A DNA stretch of 64,000 nucleotides, from positions 12,025,758 through 12,089,757 of the forward strand of contig CM073323.1 of assembly GCA_037043015.1 (NCBI GenBank), given 5' to 3'. The notes under the pieces are model-generated. The model made no database searches and was not told the origin of the DNA. It saw only the letters and a list, made by a program, of their open reading frames with translations. The translations under genes and the position numbers were made by a program. Below are positions 23,260 to 34,441 of the stretch, in pieces. This DNA comes from Bryum argenteum (taxonomy: Eukaryota; Streptophyta; Bryopsida; Bryales; Bryaceae). Position 1 is the stretch's first letter, and each line of letters opens with the position of its first letter.

Positions 23260-23384
23260 TCAGATCCGCCGATATTCACTTGGTGGGAGGTTACATTAAG
23301 TTTTTTCCTATTGTGCGGCGCGGGTTCGAGTACCAACATCGCATGTTTCATGTGACCACCCATTGAGTGGTATCAGCGGATCTG
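23260..23384 (+). mobile_element. Possible small tRNA-like SINE or fold-back element
   Basis: It is bounded by the inverted pair CAGATCCGCCGATATTCACT / GAGTGGTATCAGCGGATCTG (about 23261 and 23366). Inside are ttcacttggtgggagg (box A-like) and GGGTTCGAGTACC (a near-perfect box B) about 45 bp apart. The spacing fits a Pol III promoter of tRNA type. Whether it is a SINE or a fold-back element is unresolved. Confidence 0.45.
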
Positions 23385-24984
23385 AAACCATCAAGCTTTT
23401 TTATTTTTCAACCTATAGTTAAGATTTCAAAATTTGTAACATTAATTCAATTATGACATTCAAACTTACATATACATATAACCATAGAAGTATTCTAACA
23501 AATATATCCTCTATTAGACAACCACCTACTTTATAACCACTTTTGGAGCTCATTTGTGCAAAAAGAGTCCTTTTGAATTAGAATATTCCCCCTAAGTTAA
23601 TTTTCAATTATCATACTAATCACTTCACAACACCAAAATATACAAAATCTCTCTTGACCCAAATTCCTTAATAAGTTCAAAATCTATATTACAATACAGG
23701 AGGCTTTGTCTCACACGAACGTTTCCGCGCTGGAATCCGTCGTCGAGACGCTCAACCGCTCAATCAACTTATTTGAAGTTTATGAATGTTTTATAGCTTT
23801 AGGCAATCCAAGTTGAACGTGCTCAACGGCACGGGTCCCACTAGTTTGTATACCATTTGTTAGTTTATGTAGTTTGTTATACCTGCGTCATAAAAAATAA
23901 ATGAGATGAACGACACCTAAAAAAATAAATTATAGTGTGCAATTTGACAATAATGATACTTATTCAAGCTCAACCAATATTCGAAAATATGTAACTTCAT
24001 CCGTTTTCATCATATGGTGGAAGATGGTGATGGTTATTTTTATAATAAATTGTATTAGTTCATAAATCGAAAGATATCCATCTATATTTCTCTCATTTAT
24101 TAAACACTATGACTATATATTACAAATACACATACAAGTGTTTATAAATCAAATAATGCATAAGCATAACAAGAAATAAACATTGCACTAATTGATACAT
24201 AATTAAAAGCTAATTCTCTTCCCTTATCAACAAGGCTCTTCAAAGAAATGTCTCAACAAAAATACTACAAGTTTACATTTACTTTACAAATTCCCAATTT
24301 TTACATCAACATTGCGATTGATTTTATAATAATTACAAATGTAGTAGCATGTGGTGCACCCCACAACGTAAAAGCTTCCTACAAGTTCCTTAAGAACATC
24401 ATTTCGAGAAAGTATACCATCATAACTCAAACACTTACTCTTCATGCCTACATAATAAATCTCTAGGTTAAAAGGAACCTCCTAAAAATAATTTTCAAAA
24501 ATTAAACTAAAAAATTACAAGAATCGATATATTACACTACACTAACAATGAAAGATAGTGTTGTCACACTATATGATTAGGGTTTGCAATAACTATCATT
24601 TTTCCTACTAAGACCACAGCAAAACCTACTACTTTCATGCGACATTCATATAAACATAGTTGGTTAATTATTTTATAAAGAATACAAAGTGACAAACAGT
24701 TAAGACTACATTTCATTAATAAAATCTTGAAGTGATTGCAGTGTTGCGTTCATTATCTTTTTTCTACTCAACCAACTTTACGACAATTCATGGAAATTCA
24801 CTAAATAGAGATTGACAAAACTAACAACTCCTCTAAATTGGAAACAACAATAAATATTTTCTTAAAAATAATTAAATAATAATACTAATAAAATCTAGCC
24901 CGTATTGGACCCACCTAATGAGTGGAATTTTTGTTATCGACATGTTTGTACTATGAGTCAACTCCTAAATGCAACAATATTCTT

Positions 24985-25268
24985 TCATGAGAACCACCAC
25001 TATAGTTCACCCAACTATTGTGGGAGGTCCTTGGACCTTGTTGTATGGGTACCTCAAAGCCCTTTAGGGAGATATTATGTCAAGTATCTTCAGGGCACTA
25101 GTAACTAGCTAAAAACTAGCGTAGTTATAGTATCCACCCTGAAGAGGAGGAAGTAGTATTGCTCCAATTTCCCCTTGTCCAGTGACCATCGGGATATTAG
25201 CATTACAAACGGAGATTTCATTCACACCGACCTCTTAGAAAAGGGACCGGAGTTTCTATCTATCTTTC
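24985..25268 (+). mobile_element. SINE copy, 5' truncated
   Basis: Body: caccactatagttcacccaa, ggtccttggacc, gtatgggtacctcaaagccc, a tagttatagtatccaccct block, then ccaatttccccttgtccagt to the tail tctatctatc. The tRNA-like head is absent. It lies head to tail with nothing else recognisable. Confidence 0.8.
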
Positions 25269-25269
25269 A

Positions 25270-26940
25270 TGAAAATTTGATGCTCCTCCATTTTTAATAA
25301 TTTTTAACTTAGAATTCATTTCTATTAAAAATATTCACGGGTATGACAAGGTGATGCAAGTCCTCATTTATTTGATGGGTACCCAACTATCAATAAAATT
25401 AGGTTTTACCTAAAGGATGTTGCATTCACGTGTGGGAGGGTGATTGGGGGGACGGCCAACCTACCTTCTGACCGGGCGGCCCAAAAATAATATTTTCTTT
25501 TCTTTACCTTCCGTATTTCACAAGCAAAAGGGGGGTCCAGTTTTTGAAATTATATATTTTTAAAATATTTGGGTGGCTTCTAGAACTGATAGTGTGGGTA
25601 GAATGAATTTGAATTTATGCTTTTACCTTTAGAAGATCAAAATTTGACTACTTACAACCTTTTTTGCGTCTTTAGGATTTATAGTAAGGTGGTCAATAGT
25701 GGCCAATAGTTCTATCTAGATTCATGTTACCACGGGAATTTTACATGGATGTTACTCGTGCTTAGGGAAAATCAGTAGAAAGTTAGGGCAAGTGGAACCA
25801 TCATTTTTGGACTCTTTTGAATTGAGTAATGAATTTTTGAAGTTGGAAATATAGGTGTACCTGAAATAGTGCCCTAAAGTGATACCCTATTATGTTCCTA
25901 GTGAGTACATGGAATTGTTGTATGGGGGAGTTATTACGTACCCATGAGTGAAGCTCCATTGTGGTACCTAATTAGTTATGAATTTATCTAGTTATGAATC
26001 TATCCCTATACCTTTGAAAGATCACAAAGTGACTACTTACAACCCTTTTTGAGTCTTTCAGAGTTTATGGGGTGAAATTTTGTTATTTCTAGAACGTTGT
26101 GGTGTATAAATGTTGAAGAAAGAAATAAAGGTGTGGTTTAGAGAAGAATTGGGTAGAAAGAAAAGTGTATGATGTGAAGTACTCTCAAACTTCATAGTTT
26201 ATTGGGAATGAAAGGAAGGAGTGTCTTATTAATGGAGAATCATTAGGAAACCTTCCTCGGAATCCTTCTTCGAAAGCGAATAGGCCATTTTACTTGCTTC
26301 TCAACAACATCAAGTGTAAATTCTCGTTCAGTATAGATTCATTAAAATATTGATGTTTTTCTTCACAATGAGATTAGAGTATCTACATAGTGGGCGACAA
26401 TAAAATGATGAAAGACTTACTTGTTGCAGCTTTAGCATCATGGAGGAATGTCTTATGTAACAAAATAGATGTTTTTATTTTGATATATTGTTCGTGAGAG
26501 TATTATTCTACACAAAGTAGTAGCAGCACTGAAACCTATGTATTAAAAAACCAAACATAAACATCAACATTCATTGGCAATCATGCTAATAAGATAACAA
26601 CAATGATAATTAACAAAAGTGAATTCCGATATATGAAATATCACAAGTTGATCTTTCATAATAGCTTGTTCAATACGGTAATTATGAGATGTGAATTAGA
26701 ATATCTCAAATACCACAACATGGCATATTACTTACCATGAGGCCAATAGAGTGGCATGTTGAGACATCTAGTCCAAATCTAACAAATATTTGTTAGTGTA
26801 TCATATATCAACTATTTAATGAAGAATTGTTTGTTGTACATTAGACTACATTTTTTACAAACATTCGCTAGCTTCATTAACCATTTACATTTGCTAACAA
26901 ATACTGGCTAACAAATATTCTTAGTGCATCATATATCAAC
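25270..26940. other. AT-rich intergenic DNA
   Basis: No gene is recognised. There are repeated motifs such as 'aaagatcacaaagtgactac' versus 'agaagatcaaaatttgacta' (about 25630 and 26010). A direct repeat tcatatatcaactatttaat occurs at about 26801 and 26929. Confidence 0.35.
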
Positions 26941-26944
26941 TATT

Positions 26945-27064
26945 TAATGAAGTATTTTTTATATAATTTTAAATTTGAATCAAGTTGAAATTCTTGTTTT
27001 CTTTCATTGTGAGCAATGGGAGCTGAATGTATCATTGCCGGGAACTGTACATTCGAAGAGTTTA
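26945..27064 (+). repeat. Duplicated segment carrying the empty site of the Tc1/mariner element
   Basis: gaagtattttttatataatt through gggaactgTAcattcgaaga is repeated at 27785-27887 plus 30712-30725, where the Tc1/mariner element interrupts it exactly at the TA. The duplicate therefore serves as a paralogous pre-insertion site. The two copies flank the SINE at 27075-27762. Confidence 0.8.
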
Positions 27065-27074
27065 GGCACCACAA

Positions 27075-27762
27075 GCCTTGGCTTGGTGGTTAGGACTCAT
27101 GGCCCCCAATGAGGAGGTAGTGGGTTCTATTCTCCATGCCGGCATGGTGCTCACCACTATAGTCCACCCAATTATTGTGGAGGGTCCTTGGACCTAGATG
27201 TATGGGTACCTCAAAGGCCTGTGGGGGGGATACCATGTCAAGTATCTTCAAAACACTAGTAACTAATTAAAACCAGTGTAGTTATAGTATCCACCCTCGA
27301 GAGGGTGTTCCAATTTCCCCTTGTCTGGTGGCCATCGGGATATTAACCCTTAAACGTCTAAGGTGACCCGGTGACCCGAGGGGTCCTTTTCCAACAGAGT
27401 CTCCACTGTAGCTCTCAATGTACTCAACTTTTCACTTATATTTTGATGTCAAACTGGTCACCTTCTTCTGATGCATTCAAAAAGTGAAATTTAGAATTCA
27501 AATCACAATTTGTATGAGTGATTTTGTGCTTTGAAAGGATTGTAGTAGGTAGGTAGGGGTTGTACAATACTTGTAGGAGGTTGCAAGCTCATCATTGATT
27601 GGATCATTCATGATGCCCAAGTTCAAAAGATGTTGTGATCCAATACTGGGCTGCCCAAATCCGTATAGCCTGACGTTTAAGGGTTAACATTACGAATGGA
27701 CACTTCATTCACACCGACCACTTAGAAAGGGACCAGAGTTTCTATCTATCTATCCATCCAGG
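27075..27762 (+). mobile_element. Full-length tRNA-derived SINE interrupted by a TTAA-flanked element
   Basis: The head GCCTTGGCTTGGTGGTTAGG (27075-27094) gives a box A. A 5-bp stem ctcat/atgag mimics an anticodon stem, and GGTTCTATTCT (27122-27132) is a box B at tRNA spacing. The body continues through the conserved ccaatttccccttgtctggt segment to a (tcta)n tail near 27740-27755. An element at 27347-27683 splits the body. Pol III transcription with LINE-dependent retroposition is the known mode for such elements. It encodes no protein. Confidence 0.75.
27347..27683. mobile_element. TTAA-flanked TIR element T1 (337 bp)
   Basis: Perfect ends CCCTTAAACGTC / GACGTTTAAGGG are flanked by TTAA at 27343-27346 and 27684-27687. 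Uninterrupted SINE copies have a single TTAG at this point (gatattagcatt), so the insertion duplicated four bases or fewer. The interior is homologous, in opposite orientation, to 63469-63823. No coding capacity. Confidence 0.85.
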
Positions 27763-28499
27763 AAGACATATTCTCTCAGCTTTTTGAAGTATTTTTTTTA
27801 TAATTTTAAAATTTTAATCAATTTCAAATTCTTGTTTTCTTTTATTGTGAGCAATGAGAGCAGAATTTATCATTGCCAAGGACTGTACAGTGGGGTACCA
27901 ATCAAAATGTCGTTTTTGACTCTGCAGTGAGAAAAAATTCAGCACTGCCAACTTTGAAAGCCTCCTGAGAGCTCAAAAATTGGTATTTTAACACGAAATT
28001 TTTAACAAAGGTTTATCTTCAAGTTAATTACATGTATGCCAAATTTCAAGGCCAAAAGTTTCACTGAAACAAACTTATTCAAAATCTACCAACATTGGTA
28101 ACTGCAGAAATTTTTTCACTGCTGCCAACTTTGACAGCCTCCCAAAGATTGAATAAATTTTTTATTACCATGAAATTCTTGGACCAAAAACCTCTTTAGG
28201 TTAAGAACATATGAAAAAAAATTCAAGGCCAAAAGATTACTACAAAAAAAGAAATCCACATTCTACCAACATGTGTAGTTGTGGGAAACAAATGGGGGAA
28301 ACCATTTTGTTGCTACCAACTTTGACACCCTCCCCACGGTTGAGAAATTGTTTATTTACCATGAAATTTTTGGCACAATATGCTCTTTATGATGCCAACA
28401 TTCATACCAAATTTCAAGGTCAAAAATTATATATAAAAAAAAACATTTACAATCTACCAACGTGTATGTCTTCCTTTTGCCTCAATCATTGCTTGTAAC

Positions 28500-29460
28500 C
28501 TAGAGGGCATAAAATGACATAGTTGAAGGAGGCTTTGTATCATTGATTAACATCCACTCTCTTTCAATAACTACCTTCAAGTTATCTAAATTTTTTGGAC
28601 ATATTGGGCCATGTTGTACAACATCTTTCAAAATCTTCCAAAGGTTTTCAATTGGATTGAGATGGGGAGAATTTGCACGCCAATCGAGCTTCTCCAAAAG
28701 GTGTGTTTGTCTCCATTCTTCACTACTTTGCTACGATGAACGGGTGCGCCATGTTCCATGAGCACTCCGTGCGGCACTCTACTCATAAAATGAAGCAACT
28801 CGACATTGTAAACCACTTCAACAAAATCCTTACGAGAACGTCTATCCTTGGACATAAAAACAAGTTGTGACTTTTGCCCTCCAAAGAAATGCACCCCATT
28901 ATCAAAGAAGTTCTTCCACTCTTAAAAGTTGGAACTATACAACTTGATGCATAGCGCTCATATGCATTTCTCCAAAATGAATCTATTTAGAAATTTTTCC
29001 AACTTCAAAGGTAGACTCATATGTCCAAACAACTCTCTCCCATTCTTTTATAGTCCACCCACAATACTTTTGAGCAAATGCCAATCGTTTAGACATGTGA
29101 TAATGTGTCAGAAATGGTTTTTTAACAGTCGTCTGAAAATGTCATTCTCATGTAAGGCCCTTCGAATAGTCGATCTAGACACTTGAGTAGAGCATATGTT
29201 ATATGTTAGTGATCTCGAGTGTGTCGAGCGATGATGAGTTTTTGAAACACGTATACTAGCACGAACATCTCTATCACTAAATTTTTCAAAGATGATTTCC
29301 ACTACAAGGTTTGCAATTATAGGTTCCATTTTCTCGAAAATCTTTTCACTATCCTCTCGAACCGTTCTAACATGGACACTAACAATAGATGCAATGTCAA
29401 CTCCTCTCTTCCCCGCCTCACTCAAACCTACTATACGAGCTCGATTTTCATTTGGAAATG
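28500..29460 (-). pseudogene. Tc1-like DDE transposase, degenerate
   Basis: The transposase should bind the terminal repeats and cut/paste the element. N-terminal HTH-like part: NRARIVGLSEAGKRGVDIAS (about 29370-29440), then SRSTIRRALHENDIFRRLLK (about 29130). Next come GVLMEHGAPVHRSKV (about 28730-28760), the counterpart of the second catalytic Asp box (DNAPVHR) with the Asp replaced, and in another frame SPHLNPIENLWKILKDVV (28612-28670), the D(34/35)D/E end with E retained in PIENLW. Stops and frameshifts separate the parts. It is inactive. Confidence 0.8.
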
Positions 29461-29539
29461 ACCATTACTCACCATCATCCTGGCTCACAACCTTCAATCA
29501 ATCACCATACCTCACCAAATCCACCACAATCATCCTGTA

Positions 29540-29800
29540 AAAACCCATTATGGGATGCTTAAATAAATAAGTAACTTACAAGGTGGCTTGTCCTCTAAAT
29601 TGTCACCACATTCATCTCACATACCTCACCAATTAGTTGTTAAGTCCCTTTTCTAGGTAACTCAATGGAATGAAGTTCCGTGAGAGGACATACCTCACTA
29701 GTCACCACATGCATCTCATATACCTCGGCGGTCATCACAACCATCTCACATACCTCCATATATACCTCACATACCTCGGACACTCATTCCATGCCTCATT
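29540..29800 (+). repeat. Degenerate short repeat (cacatacctca)n
   Basis: About nine copies of c-a-t-a-c-c-t-c words, partly in larger units (catctcacatacctc), lie inside the Tc1/mariner element just upstream of the transposase remnant. Confidence 0.6.
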
Positions 29801-31027
29801 CTCTCAATTAACTCATGTCATACAACATCACTTGTTTCTCTCATCAATCCACATAAATCCACCTCCTATAATGCTTCATTGCAAATGCAAGCATTCTTGT
29901 TGAGAGAAAAAATCTTCTTCATGCATGTATGGTCTCCAATTTTTGAACAAGTGCACTTTTTGAGATGTGACAAGTGCACACAACTAAATTTGGCTATCCT
30001 TGATTTTTTGAGAAGCATCTATGATTAGAGATTGCATGATCATCTTGAAAATTTCAATCTAGAAGCATGATTGTATGACATACTTCAACCATTTCAATAT
30101 CTTTGACAAAAGGTATCTTACAACTACACACAATGGTAGATTGTAAATGTTTTTTTTTTTTTATATATATAATTTTTGACCTTGAAATTTGGTATGAATG
30201 TTGGCATCATAAAGAGCATATTGTGCCAAAAATTTCATGGTAAATAAACAATTTCTCAACCGTGGGGAGGGTGTCAAAGTTGGTAGCAACAAAATGGTTT
30301 CCCCCATTTGTTTCCCACAACTACACATGTTGGTAGAATGTGGATTTCTTTTTTTGTAGTAATCTTTTGGCCTTGAATTTTTTTTCATATGTTCTTAACC
30401 TAAAGAGGTTTTTGGTCCAAGAATTTCATGGTAATAAAAAATTTATTCAATCTTTGGGAGGCTGTCAAAGTTGGCAGCAGTGAAAAAATTTCTGCAGTTA
30501 CCAATGTTGGTAGATTTTGAATAAGTTTGTTTCAGTGAAACTTTTGGCCTTGAAATTTGGCATACATGTAATTAACTTGAAGATAAACCTTTGTTAAAAA
30601 TTTCGTGTTAAAATACCAATTTTTGAGCTCTCAGGAGGCTTTCAAAGTTGGCAGTGCTGAATTTTTTCTCACTGCAGAGTCAAAAACGACATTTTGATTG
30701 GTACCCCACTGTACATTCGAAGAATGAATGATAACAAGGGCACTGAAAAAGTTGTGCAATTCGACTTGGAGGCCAAGCTTATTTGCATTTATGACAAGAT
30801 ATTTCATTTGCTTTTACCGACCAACACGCTGGGCGGTCTCACAATTTCAGGATCCCAATCAACAAAATTACAAATTGTTCAAAAATAATCTTTAAAAATG
30901 AGAAGCTCACTCTTTTAGTGCATACCTCCTAGTATATAAAAACTTTGGTAAAAAATGATTATAATGAAATGACTAATAGAAGGTACCCAAAGTAGAAACG
31001 TGGAATAGATCGCTTTGTAGGACACTA

Positions 31028-31244
31028 CACTAAATTTGATAATTAGTGTTAGATACACTAATTTACATAAACATGTTATAAGTTTTTACTGTTGTTCAAT
31101 AATTTTACCCACTATATTGGCCAAGATGGGGGTCCTTATATAGTATTGGAATCAATGCTCTTGGTAAAAAAATTTAAACAAAAGTAAAAACTTATAGCAT
31201 TTGCAAATCTTATAATAATCTAACACTAATTATCAAATTTAGTG
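31028..31244. mobile_element. 217-bp TA-flanked MITE
   Basis: The ends CACTAAATTTGATAATTAGT and its inverse form a TIR of at least 26 bp with no mismatch seen, flanked by TA at 31026-31027 and 31245-31246. The TA duplication suggests Tc1/mariner (Stowaway-like) mobilisation. No coding sequence. Confidence 0.75.
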
Positions 31245-31296
31245 TAGTAGGGATCAAGACCGAGAGAAGGACAAAGACGGAAATGGGCATGGTTAA

Positions 31297-31557
31297 CCCC
31301 TAACTCTCCTTGTTGCAAAATGGTCTAAGTCACAAAATTTGACCTTCCCTTAGATTAAGCTCAAAAAATCTCAATCTAAGCATTATTTAAAAGATTCAAC
31401 CGTGAGATCTCAAATTTCACTTGACATTCTACTCACATACCAAATTTGAACCGTTCATTCTTCCTCATTTGTGAGATTATAATGGTCAAAGTTGGTTGAG
31501 TTTTTCTCCTGCAAGGAACCTCCAAAACCCGTTTCGGGTTTTAAGGAGACTTAGGGG
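31297..31557. mobile_element. TTAA-flanked TIR element T2 (261 bp)
   Basis: Ends CCCCTAACTCTCC and (inverse) CCCCTAAGTCTCC are flanked by TTAA at 31293-31296 and 31558-31561. The interior is about 80-90% alike by eye to T4 at 34001-34259 (ttgaaccgttcattcttcct is shared). Confidence 0.8.
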
Positions 31558-31652
31558 TTAAGGTATTTATGTTGGAACAACAACTCCGCAAGCCATAGTA
31601 GTTCAATGTCCATCAGATTTTGAATAGTAAGTTTACTATCGATAACAAAATA

Positions 31653-31833
31653 CTCCCTTAGTTTCTAAAAAAACACTGTGATTTGGTTTAAGACACACCT
31701 CTCACAAAAGATTTAAGATTTCATATTACTAAGTATTCACACCATATTCAAGTATATCAATGAGTAATCTAGACCATTCAAGCGAACTTGACCTTTTTTG
31801 GCATATCATGGTGTTCTTTAGAGACAAAGGGAG
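31653..31833. mobile_element. Stowaway MITE (181 bp)
   Basis: The ends CTCCCTTAGTTTCTAAAAAA and inverse ...tttagagacaaagggag match the Stowaway terminal consensus (CTCCCTCCGTnnC). The left flank is TA and the right flank TG, so the duplication has decayed by one base. Confidence 0.75.
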
Positions 31834-32030
31834 TGATCTTCAATATATGATCTTTTAGTGAATGCATGAAAATATATATATATACTCTTTTATCAAATGT
31901 TTTGAAAGTTTATATCTAGAAATCCAAACGTCATGACAACAATGTTTTTGATATTGAACTTTCAAGTTAAAAATGTGATCTCTTTTCATATTCACAACTA
32001 TCACTCCTCTATACTTGTTTAGGGTAGCTT

Positions 32031-33083
32031 TACACTATGGACCATGAAGATTGACCTTGGCCTTCTAAAACTTGTGACTGGAGGGTAAAGCGCTCTTGGT
32101 CCCATTTGCCTTTACGCTACCTTGAAAAAAGGAGAATGACCACTTTCAGAGGTCCCCAAACTATGCTAAATTTTCCATAATGGATAATGTTATCATGGTC
32201 TGCTTTATCATAGTTGAGTCGAAGCAAATGCCTCGACTTGACTACAATTCAGGAGACCACAAGGCTCAAAAATCATTAATTCCCTAGTGTTTAAGGAGAA
32301 AGGAGGAAAAAAGGGGAGAGTAAAAGAGAGAACGACGAGGATTTATATGCGCTCAAACTTGAGTCCCAGTCCAAATTCACTTTACACTACAAGAATGACC
32401 AAGCCACTGAAAATTTCATTTTTGATTAACCCCTAAATTTCCTTAAAAACCAAAACGGTCTTTTGATGTTTTGGGCAGGCTTAGTTTCTTAGTAAAAATG
32501 AATATTTTTGAGATATTTTTTGGAATTGTGTGAGTTACATTGCAAAGTAGGTGCCCCAAAAATTGCAAAGTCAAATTCCAATTTTTGAGTCTTCTAGGAC
32601 AATCCTTGGGTTGCGAGCCGAGATGGGGCAGCTCAAATAAGTAACTTTTTTGAAATTTTTTTTTTGAAACATTTTCATTACTAAATCACTACTCAAGTTT
32701 CAAAGTGACTCAAGTCAAAAAGTTTACCAATTTTACAAGGGCAGCCTCCAAAAATTTCAAAACCAATCTTCGCAATGCCCAAAAAAACTTGGGAGACAAA
32801 CTTTGAATGTTATAATCTCTCAAATGGTAAACATCCAACGGTCAATTTTTTGAACAAGAATCAAGCATATTCTTAGGTACAAGATCTTACGGTTGGAAGT
32901 CCTAAAAAAGGAGAAGAAATTGGTCCACACCCCCACGAGTGCTTAGAGGTGGAGAATCGCAGTTTTGAGTTTTCAAGCTCCCAAAAAACACCAAGGAAAT
33001 TTAGGGGTTAATCATGGTCACGGCTCTTGGCAAAGATCCATGACTTTGATTTTCTTGATCATGGCTCCTGGTCCATAGTGTAA
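32031..33083. mobile_element. TIR element of the 'tccatagtgtaaag' family, with T3 nested inside
   Basis: Ends: gctttacactatggaccatg (about 32031) and the inverse ctggtccatagtgtaaagtt (about 33070). The interior before and after the nested T3 element matches the minus strand of 37386-37876, for example the tagttgagtcgaagcaaatg region and the 'catggctcttgg' words. Target duplication is not resolved. Confidence 0.65.
32430..33007. mobile_element. TTAA-flanked TIR element T3 (578 bp)
   Basis: Perfect ends CCCCTAAATTTCC / GGAAATTTAGGGG are flanked by TTAA at 32426-32429 and 33008-33011. It is nested within the 32031-33083 element and related to the old copy at 900-1480. Confidence 0.85.
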
Positions 33084-33087
33084 AGTT

Positions 33088-33196
33088 GCCAATTTCCCCT
33101 TGTCCGGTGGCCATCGGGATATTAGCATTACGAACGGACACTTCATTCACGCCGGCCCCTTAAAAAGGGACCGGAGTTTCTATCTATCTATCTATA
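33088..33196 (+). mobile_element. SINE copy, 3' end only
   Basis: It begins gccaatttccccttgtccgg and ends in tctatctatctatctata. It abuts the right end of the 32031-33083 element, so its 5' part may have been lost with that insertion or by 5' truncation. Confidence 0.8.
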
Positions 33197-33368
33197 AAGG
33201 GACCCTTAGTTTGGTGAAGAAATCACTCTTCTTAATCTTTTTCTTTCCTTGTCACAACTCCTTTTTTTTTCTTCATAAGAAAATTAGTGCCTCACCCAAA
33301 AGTAGTGTTTGAAAATTTGTAGGAACCTTCAAGTAATTCTTTGACAGAAGAACTTGAGACATTCTGGT

Positions 33369-33369
<1 letters not shown>

Positions 33370-33417
<48 letters not shown>

Positions 33418-33747
33418 CATAATATGCCTACATTGGGAAACCCAAAATCTTAGGACTAGAACAATCTAAAGAAAGAAAAAGCACTTGTAAACAAAGGGGG
33501 ACCCACATCACAAGTTTTTATTCGTGTGCCATGTGTCATACACACAAACCATTTTTGGGCAAAATAAAATTATGGGTATGATTGTTTTTCCAGCCTTTTT
33601 CTTATGTTACTTTTTGGGGTACTTTTTTTGAGCCCGGGGGGTATGCTGACCGGGTCGGCTGAAAAGAGGGAGAGGGTGCCACGAATGCTAAAAGAGGCTC
33701 ATGCAAGTGGCCCATGCATATGGCCCACAATAAATATCCTAAGGGAG

Positions 33748-33796
<49 letters not shown>
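33370..33796. repeat. Fold-back segment bounded by A47 and T47
   Basis: There is an uninterrupted run of 47 A at 33370-33416 and a run of 47 T at 33750-33796, so the ends form a perfect homopolymer inverted repeat around a 333-bp core. The core is not obviously palindromic. Open frames here encode poly-Phe and are not real. Confidence 0.8.
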
Positions 33797-33798
<2 letters not shown>

Positions 33799-34000
33799 TT
33801 CCCTATGGGGCCCCCAAAAGAGCGCAAAAGAGCACCCAGATATTTTTTAACCAAAACGACGAAAAGAGCATGGTGGGATATTTTTCTTTCCCATTATCTA
33901 CTACACCCTCTTTGCTCCTTATCATCCATCCCTCAATTTGGTCTTTATGAGTTGGTGGGAGGTTTGTGCTTCATTTTTATGCACTCCACATGAAGTTCAA

Positions 34001-34259
34001 CCCTAAACTTCCTTGTTGCAAAACGGTCTAAGTTACAAATATTTACCTTCCTTTAGGTTAAGCTCAAAAAATCTCAATCTAAGGGTTATTCAAAAGATTC
34101 AACCGTAAGATCTTGAAGTTCACTTGACATTCTTCTCACATACCAAATTTGAACCGTTCATTCTTCCTCATTTGTGAGATTATAATGGTCTTAGTTGGCT
34201 GATTTTTTTCTCATGCTGGAACCTCTAAACCAGTTTCGGGTCTTTAGGAAAGTTAGGGG
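34001..34259. mobile_element. TTAA-type element T4 (259 bp)
   Basis: Ends CCCTAAACTTCC and (inverse) CCCCTAACTTTCC. The right flank is TTAA (34260-34263) and the left flank TCAA (33997-34000). An alternative reading is an 8-bp direct repeat aagttcaa on both outer sides (33993-34000 and 34263-34270). It is the same subfamily as T2. Confidence 0.7.
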
Positions 34260-34441
34260 TTAAAGTTCAATTGCCACATGAATAATAAATTTTTTTACTT
34301 CTTGTCGAAAAAAATTTATTTACAAGATTGTTCTTCTTAAAATAGTTTGAATAGTTGTTTACACATTGACCAAATTCATCAAGTTATAATAAAAACAAAG
34401 CACGTCTTAATATTATATTGTGACAACATTCCATCCTTTAA

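Larger units (their letters stand above)
20890..24980. other. AT-rich intergenic DNA with simple repeats
   Basis: No gene is recognised. Contents: a three-copy 29-30 bp repeat (21580-21661), an (AT)n run (22046-22075), a T22 tract (about 22343-22364), old sequence related to the 43180-44004 element at about 22400-23100, and a possible short tRNA-like SINE (23260-23384). Confidence 0.45.
27888..30711 (-). mobile_element. Tc1/mariner element, 2824 bp, long TIRs, TA duplication
   Basis: It starts CAGTGGGGTACCAATC at 27888 and ends with the inverse at 30711, flanked by TA (27886-27887 and 30712-30713). The terminal inverted repeats are about 575 bp each (27888-28459, 30134-30711) and nearly identical, judged by a shared 75-codon frame read out of both. 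The interior carries a broken transposase on the minus strand. The empty site is preserved in the duplicate at 26945-27064. Confidence 0.9.

Noticed and set aside
28211..28498. Identical 75-codon frames at 28211 and 30388
   Set aside because: They are the same sequence in the two long terminal inverted repeats of the Tc1/mariner element, not duplicated genes.
32385..32400. cactacaagaa, resembling a CACTA transposon terminus
   Set aside because: No matching inverted end or 3-bp duplication was found at a plausible distance.
33604..33950. Poly-Phe containing frames
   Set aside because: Produced by the T47 homopolymer.
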